Below are positions 59,720 to 64,000 of a DNA stretch of 64,000 nucleotides, piece by piece. The DNA is from Microbacterium testaceum StLB037 (GTDB lineage Bacteria; Actinomycetota; Actinomycetes; Actinomycetales; Microbacteriaceae), in assembly GCF_000202635.1 (NCBI RefSeq), contig NC_015125.1, positions 2,728,001 through 2,792,000 of the forward strand. The letters run 5' to 3'. The position numbers and the translations under genes were made by a program. Under the pieces are notes generated by a model. It was not told the origin of the DNA. It saw only the letters and a list, made by a program, of their open reading frames with translations, and searched no databases. The stretch's first letter is position 1, and every line of letters starts with the position of its first letter.

Positions 59720-60657
59720 GCGTCGCAACCCGCACCCCGTCCGGCAACAAGGCCCCGTCGACGCGCTGGAGCGTCGGTCGTGTGTCGCGCATCACGGTGA
59801 TGCTCGTCGTCGCCGCGATGTTCGTCATCCCCATCGTCGGCTTCATCGCGATGGCCTTCCGCGATCAGGACAACGTCGCTGCGGGAAGCGACGGCTTCCT
59901 CGGGCTCGGCGGCCTCTCCTGGGACCACGTGGTCTACAGCTGGTCGCAGATCACCGGTTTCGGCCCCTCGGGTGGCGGCCTCTTCCAGCGGTGGATCCTC
60001 AACTCCCTGATCCTCGCGGTGGCCGGCGGCATCCTGGCTCTGGCCGCCGCCCTTCCCGCGGGCTACGCGCTCGCCCGGCTGCGGTTCCGGTGGCGCAAGG
60101 CCTGGCTGTTCGCGACGCTGCTGGCGATGGTCATGCCCAACACGGTCCTCGTCATCCCGCTCTTCCTCGAGGTCAACGCGATCGGCGCGGTGGGGCAGCT
60201 CTGGCCCGTGGCCGTCATCATGGGGTTCTTCCCGTTCGGGGTGTACCTCAGCTACATCCACTTCATGACGACCATGCCGCCGGAGCTCGTCGAGGCCGCG
60301 CGCATCGACGGGCTGGGGGAGCTGGCGATCTTCTTCAAGATCGGTCTGCCGATCTCGAAGCAGGCGATCGCGCTCGTGGCGTTCTTCTCCTTCGTGGCCA
60401 ACTGGACCAACTTCTTCCTGCCGCTGGCGCTGCTGACCTCGAACCAGCAGAACAAGACGATCTCGATCGGCATCCAGGAGCTCATCGGCGCGAGCCCGCT
60501 GTTCAACGCCACCGTGGCGGCGGGGCTCGACGTCAAGCTCTACATGCCGCAGCTCGCGCTCGCGACCGTGATCTCGATGATCCCGTTGCTGATCGTGTTC
60601 ATCGGGGCGCAGCGCTTCCTCGTGCGCGGTCAGACCGTCGGCGCGGTCAAGGGCTGA
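59716..60657 (+). CDS. ABC sugar transporter permease, MalG/UgpE type
   Basis: A 313-residue permease, partner of the preceding protein. Six helices, starting VMLVVAAMFVIPIVGFIAMAF. The EAA loop is PPELVEAARIDGLGELAIFF followed by KIGLPISK. GTG start overlaps the previous stop. The Gfo/Idh gene starts 4 bases after its stop, so transport and catabolic genes are in one operon. Confidence 0.92.
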   Translation: MSVATRTPSGNKAPSTRWSVGRVSRITVMLVVAAMFVIPIVGFIAMAFRDQDNVAAGSDGFLGLGGLSWDHVVYSWSQITGFGPSGGGLFQRWILNSLILAVAGGILALAAALPAGYALARLRFRWRKAWLFATLLAMVMPNTVLVIPLFLEVNAIGAVGQLWPVAVIMGFFPFGVYLSYIHFMTTMPPELVEAARIDGLGELAIFFKIGLPISKQAIALVAFFSFVANWTNFFLPLALLTSNQQNKTISIGIQELIGASPLFNATVAAGLDVKLYMPQLALATVISMIPLLIVFIGAQRFLVRGQTVGAVKG

Positions 60658-60661
60658 GCGC

Positions 60662-61774
60662 ATGGGCGATCGACCCGAGGAGCACCCCGCCGCGGCGTAC
60701 ACCGTGCGGCCGGTGGAGCATCCGCGTCCCATCGTGATCATCGGCACGGGAGGGATCGTCAAGGACGCCCACCTGCCGGCCTATCGCAAGGCGGGCCTCC
60801 CCGTGTGGGGGCTGGTGAACCGCACAGTGGCGCGTGCCCGAGCGCTCGCCGACGAGTACGGCATCGATCAGGTCTTCAGGACGGTCGCCGAGGCCGTCGC
60901 GGATGCCCCCGCCGACGCCGTCTACGACATCGCGCTCATGCCCGAGCAGTATCTCGACACCCTCGAGGCGTTGCCCGACGGCGCGGCGGTCCTCATCCAG
61001 AAGCCGCTCGGCCACTCGTTGAGCGAGGGCATCGCCCTACGCGATCTCTGTCGCCGGAAGGGACTCGTCGCCGCGGTCAACACGCAGCTGCGTTTCGCGC
61101 CGTACATCGCCGCGGCCCGACGCCTGATCGCCGAGGGAGCGATCGGCGAGGTCTACGACATGCAGGTGCGCGTCGCGGTCGACACCCCGTGGCACCTGTT
61201 CCCGCATGTGTTCGGCCTCGACCGCCTCGAGATCACGATGCACAGCGTCCACTACCTCGATCTCGTGCGGTCGTTCTTCGGCGACCCCGACGCGGTCAGC
61301 GCGGTGACCGTCCGGCATCCGGAGAAGCCCGAGATCGCGACCACACGCTCGACGATCCTGATGCGCTATCGGGATCGCCCCCTGCGCGTCACCGTGAGCA
61401 CGAACCACGACCATGCCTTCGGGCCGGGGCACGAGGAGAGCTTCGTGCAGTGGGAGGGCACGCGCGGGGCGATCCGCGCCCAGATGGGCCTTCTGCTCGA
61501 CTATCCGGACGGCGGTCCCGACTCTCTCGAGATGGTGCTGCTCGACGAGAAGGATGCCGGTTGGCAGCCCGTGCCGTTCGAGGGGTCGTGGTTCCCCGAC
61601 GCCTTCATCGGCTCGATGGGTGCCGTCCAGCGCTTCGTCGAGGGAGAGGTGCCGACGCTGCCGACCTCCGTGGACGACGTGCTGCACACCATGGCGGTCG
61701 TCGAGGCCGCCTACGCTTCCGAGGATCACGAGGGCGTTCCCGTGATCGTGCCCGACCCCCAGGAGAACGAATGA
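60662..61774 (+). CDS. Gfo/Idh/MocA-family oxidoreductase
   Basis: A 370-residue NAD(P)-dependent oxidoreductase. The Rossmann motif is VIIGTGGIVKDAHLPAYRKAG, and the usual EKP motif reads IQKPLGHSL. The C-terminal substrate domain follows (VAAVNTQLRFAPYIAAARRL, ITMHSVHYLDLVRSFFGDP). Family members oxidise or epimerise sugars or inositols. Here it could provide another entry sugar for the pathway, or act before the AKR. The stop overlaps the mutarotase ATG by 4 bases. Confidence 0.88.
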   Translation: MGDRPEEHPAAAYTVRPVEHPRPIVIIGTGGIVKDAHLPAYRKAGLPVWGLVNRTVARARALADEYGIDQVFRTVAEAVADAPADAVYDIALMPEQYLDTLEALPDGAAVLIQKPLGHSLSEGIALRDLCRRKGLVAAVNTQLRFAPYIAAARRLIAEGAIGEVYDMQVRVAVDTPWHLFPHVFGLDRLEITMHSVHYLDLVRSFFGDPDAVSAVTVRHPEKPEIATTRSTILMRYRDRPLRVTVSTNHDHAFGPGHEESFVQWEGTRGAIRAQMGLLLDYPDGGPDSLEMVLLDEKDAGWQPVPFEGSWFPDAFIGSMGAVQRFVEGEVPTLPTSVDDVLHTMAVVEAAYASEDHEGVPVIVPDPQENE

Positions 61775-62094
61775 GAAGGTTCGCGTCCGTCATCGGCGTC
61801 TCGCCCGAGAACCGCGAAGAGTACGAGCGGTACCACGCGGCCGTGTGGCCCGGGGTGCTCGAGCAGATCACGCGGAGCAACATCCGCAACTACTCGATCT
61901 ACCGCTACGGCGAGCTGCTGTTCGCGTACTACGAGTACGTCGGCGACGACTACGAGGCCGACATGGCGGCGATGGCGGCCGACCCCGAGACCCAGCGCTG
62001 GTGGTCGGTGCAGGAGCCCCTGCAGAGCCCGGTCCCCGACCGGCGCGAGGGCGAGTGGTGGCACGAGCTGCCCGAGATCTTCCACCTCGACTGA
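61771..62094 (+). CDS. L-rhamnose/L-fucose mutarotase (RhaM family)
   Basis: A 107-residue enzyme that interconverts the anomers of a 6-deoxy-L-sugar. It opens RRFASVIGVSPENREEYERY, with His in YERYHAAVWPGVL, NIRNYSIYRYGELLFAYYEY, and the conserved WWSVQEPLQSP and WWHELPEIFHLD end. The family includes RhaM and the FCSD-type fucose mutarotases, so it supports L-fucose or L-rhamnose as the imported sugar. Last gene of the importer operon. Confidence 0.92.
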   Translation: MRRFASVIGVSPENREEYERYHAAVWPGVLEQITRSNIRNYSIYRYGELLFAYYEYVGDDYEADMAAMAADPETQRWWSVQEPLQSPVPDRREGEWWHELPEIFHLD

Positions 62095-62148
62095 GCGTGG
62101 CCCGGGCGCCGCGTCGCGGTCGGCATCGCGCCTGCGCCGAGGCGCGGC

Positions 62149-63267
62149 TCAGCGGCGGGCGGCCCGATCCAGCTGCATCGCGTAGGCGCGGGTGAAGGCC
62201 GTGCCGCCCGGTCCGCGCAGGACCGTGCGCAGCGCCGCGGTCTTCGCGGCGTGCGCCGACGGGCCGAGCGCGCGCCCGAGGAACGTGTTGAGCGCCGCGA
62301 GACGGGCCGCGTGCCGCGCCGACGCGAGGCGATCGCGTTCCCAGCGCGCGAGTCCGTCGGGCGCGTCCGTCCGGAGCCACCGCGAGAGCAGGGGCGCGAG
62401 GGTCAGTGCGTCGAGCAGCCCGAGGTTCATGCCCTGACCGCCGATCGGGCTCACCTCGTGCGCCGCGTCGCCGACGACGATCACGCGGCCACGGCGGAGC
62501 GCGGGAGCCACCGCCCGGCGGACGCGGAACGTGGTCGCTTCCGCGATGTCGACCTCGAGCCCGGCGCGTTCGGCGACGGCACGGCGGAGGAAGGCCGTGG
62601 CATCCGGGATCTCCTCCGTCCCGGCCCAGGCCACGAGGCGGCGGTGGCCGTCCGGGAGGGGGAACGACTCGAGCACTCCTGCGCGCTCGAGGTGGACGCG
62701 CGCGACGGGGCCGCCGGGGGCGACGACGTCGGCCATCGCGTACCGGTCGGGGTACCGGTGCGTGCGCACGGCGCCGGGGCAGTAGACGAGGTCTCGTCCC
62801 GCCCATCCGGATGCCACGACGACGAGCCGCGCGCGGATCTCCTCCTCGCCGTGCGGGCCGGTGGTACGAGCCCGCACCGAAGCGCCGTCGTCCGAGACCG
62901 CCGTGACGGTCACGCCGTGCCGGACCGGTGGGGCGAGGCGGGTGAGCACCGCGACGGTGTCGGCTTGCGGGAGCGCGGCGACGTACGGGTGACGCGCGCG
63001 CAGCCGGTCGAAGCGGATCGCCGCGAGCAGTCGTCCGTCGGCCCGGGCTTCGCCGCGCTCGATGTGGACGGCCCGCGCCAGCAGTTCGTCGGTCGCTCCG
63101 GAGGCTTCGAGGTGGGCGAGGGCGGGGGAATGGATGCCGATGGCTCGCGTCCCCCCGCCGATCGCCGTCCGCTTCTCGACGACGTCGACCTCGACGCCCC
63201 GCGCCCGGAGGTCGGCGGCCAGCGCGAGCCCGACGGGACCGGCGCCGACGACGAGGACCTCAGGCAT
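62149..63267 (-). CDS. FAD-dependent monooxygenase-like protein (UbiH/geranylgeranyl-reductase fold)
   Basis: A 372-residue flavoprotein. FAD motifs are VVGAGPVGLALAADLRARG (residues 6-24) and GRVIVVGDAAH followed by SPIGGQGMNLGLLD. The RTAIGGGTRAIGIHSPALAHLE stretch fits aromatic-ring hydroxylases. Its ATG region overlaps the end of the methyltransferase gene by 8 bases, so they are coupled. With the methyltransferase it looks like tailoring enzymes of a type III polyketide pathway common in Microbacteriaceae. The substrate is inferred only. Confidence 0.87.
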   Translation of the reverse strand: MPEVLVVGAGPVGLALAADLRARGVEVDVVEKRTAIGGGTRAIGIHSPALAHLEASGATDELLARAVHIERGEARADGRLLAAIRFDRLRARHPYVAALPQADTVAVLTRLAPPVRHGVTVTAVSDDGASVRARTTGPHGEEEIRARLVVVASGWAGRDLVYCPGAVRTHRYPDRYAMADVVAPGGPVARVHLERAGVLESFPLPDGHRRLVAWAGTEEIPDATAFLRRAVAERAGLEVDIAEATTFRVRRAVAPALRRGRVIVVGDAAHEVSPIGGQGMNLGLLDALTLAPLLSRWLRTDAPDGLARWERDRLASARHAARLAALNTFLGRALGPSAHAAKTAALRTVLRGPGGTAFTRAYAMQLDRAARR

Positions 63268-63982
63268 CCGCGCGTCCGTCCGCGACGGCGAGCACCCGGA
63301 AGGGTGCGGGCGACTCGACGTGCCACGGCGAACCGAGTGCGGCGGCCAGTTCGGCGGGCCGGTAGCTGCGGCGGATGGACCGCAGCCCGTCCACCCGCAG
63401 GAAGGTCCCCGCAGCCAGCGGACTGATGCCGACGGCGTACAGGGCGTAGGCGAGGCGCCCGCGGGCGATGTCGGCGTGCAGGACCCGTCCGCGCGAGAGG
63501 GCGAGGGAATCGTCGGCGAACTGCCGCAGGCCCTCGGCGTCGAGGTGGTGCAGGACGTGGTTCGACAGGACGAGGTCGAAGCGCTCGCCGGCGGCGAGCA
63601 GATCCTGCGAGCCGTGCGCCACGAAGCGCACGCCCGGGCTCTCCCGCTCGCGGGCCGCCTCGAGCGCCCGCGGGTCGGGGTCGGCGCCCACCCACTCGAC
63701 GTCGAGGCCGTCGCGCGCGGCGAGGACAGCGAGGCGGGCGACGACGTCCCCGCCCCCGCACCCGAGGTCGAGCACGCGGGCCGGGCGGCCGAGCGCCCGC
63801 AGCTCCGGGCGGACGCGCGTGCGATACACGTGCCCCCATGCCGAGACGAGCCGGTTCACGAGGCCGAAGCGGCGGTAGGTCGCCGCGAGCGCGCGCGGGT
63901 CGCAGTCGGGATCGTCCATCAGCTCGGTCAGAGCGGTGTCCCGATGGGCGAGCCCGCCCCACGCTCCGCGAGCCCGGATCAC
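63260..63982 (-). CDS. Class I SAM-dependent methyltransferase
   Basis: A 240-residue methyltransferase. The SAM-binding motif I is VLDLGCGGGDVVARL (about 69-83), with Asp in the second strand VEWVGADPDP and motif III region FDLVLSNHVLHHLD. Small-molecule methyltransferases of this kind accompany type III polyketide synthases. A GTG start at 63982 overlaps (GTGA) the stop of a gene that continues beyond the right edge. It overlaps the FAD enzyme gene downstream by 8 bases. Confidence 0.88.
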   Translation of the reverse strand: MIRARGAWGGLAHRDTALTELMDDPDCDPRALAATYRRFGLVNRLVSAWGHVYRTRVRPELRALGRPARVLDLGCGGGDVVARLAVLAARDGLDVEWVGADPDPRALEAARERESPGVRFVAHGSQDLLAAGERFDLVLSNHVLHHLDAEGLRQFADDSLALSRGRVLHADIARGRLAYALYAVGISPLAAGTFLRVDGLRSIRRSYRPAELAAALGSPWHVESPAPFRVLAVADGRADA

Positions 63983-64000
63983 GCGCGGCGCAGCGTCAGG
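63979..64000 (-). CDS. 3' end of an upstream gene (partial)
   Basis: Only the last codons are visible, reading LTLRRA and a TGA that overlaps the methyltransferase GTG. The coupling predicts an operon partner, plausibly a type III polyketide synthase. This rests on context alone. Confidence 0.3.

Noticed and set aside
44028..62094. A mobile element (integrase, tRNA attachment site) carrying the sugar-acid island
   Set aside because: No integrase, transposase, tRNA gene or direct-repeat pair flanks the island in this window, so only a positional argument for insertion remains.

Overview
The window is high-GC, densely coded bacterial chromosome. Short actinobacterial-type leaders, Tat and lipoprotein signals, a short-form 6-phosphogluconate dehydrogenase, a small protein of the Microbacteriaceae DUF7882 type and many CTTCGACAAGCTCAG-type intergenic repeats suggest a Microbacteriaceae actinobacterium, most likely Microbacterium. 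That taxonomic call is inference. I see no rRNA, tRNA, insertion sequence, prophage or CRISPR array.

Layout. 1-6.7 kb: the start of a cytochrome bd subunit I gene running off the left edge, a divergent PadR regulator, a csoR-copZ copper pair with its operator, and an FtsX-type ABC exporter divergent from a NarL-type two-component system, arranged like the corynebacterial HrtBA/ChrSA haem system. 6.8-19.1 kb: housekeeping and accessory genes (gnd, RNase HI, a Tat-exported GH113-like protein, an HTH domain fused to an ECF-type membrane protein, a flavin monooxygenase, two tandem paralogous membrane proteins, a large DUF3516 helicase). 19.2-29.9 kb: a heptad-repeat coiled-coil protein, Dps, a regulator with two LuxR HTH domains, a GH15 enzyme, a stress-type SDR and small membrane or acidic proteins. 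30.1-34.1 kb: an overlapping CopC / PCu(A)C / DyP peroxidase / PepSY operon. 34-43.7 kb: stress-type genes (acidic proteins, SRPBCC, SQR-like flavoprotein, Hsp20 with HrcA- and HspR-type operators, manganese catalase, SDR) and a UbiA prenyltransferase. Several stress-type genes share a two-block upstream motif.

44-62.1 kb is a sugar-acid catabolic island with two regulators. The right half encodes an ABC importer (no ATPase of its own), a mutarotase, an aldo/keto reductase sugar dehydrogenase, a lactonase and an L-fuconate dehydratase. The left operon encodes the lower steps: an SDR plus an FAH-family hydrolase (the diketo-deoxy-fuconate route), and KDG kinase plus KDPG aldolase with a KduD-like SDR and a zinc alcohol dehydrogenase (Entner-Doudoroff route). 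Between them lies an overlapping operon of a class III CoA-transferase, a signal-less solute-binding-protein-like protein and a MaoC hydratase, followed by a LacI regulator. Its chemistry is not explained by known fucose pathways and it is the best candidate here for an undescribed system. A CATC-N-GATG motif recurs before most island operons, and a second LacI-like motif precedes the CoA-transferase operon and the importer.

62.1-64 kb: a FAD monooxygenase and a methyltransferase, overlapping the end of a gene off the right edge, probably part of a type III polyketide cluster whose UbiA partner may be the gene at 42.9 kb on the other side of the island.
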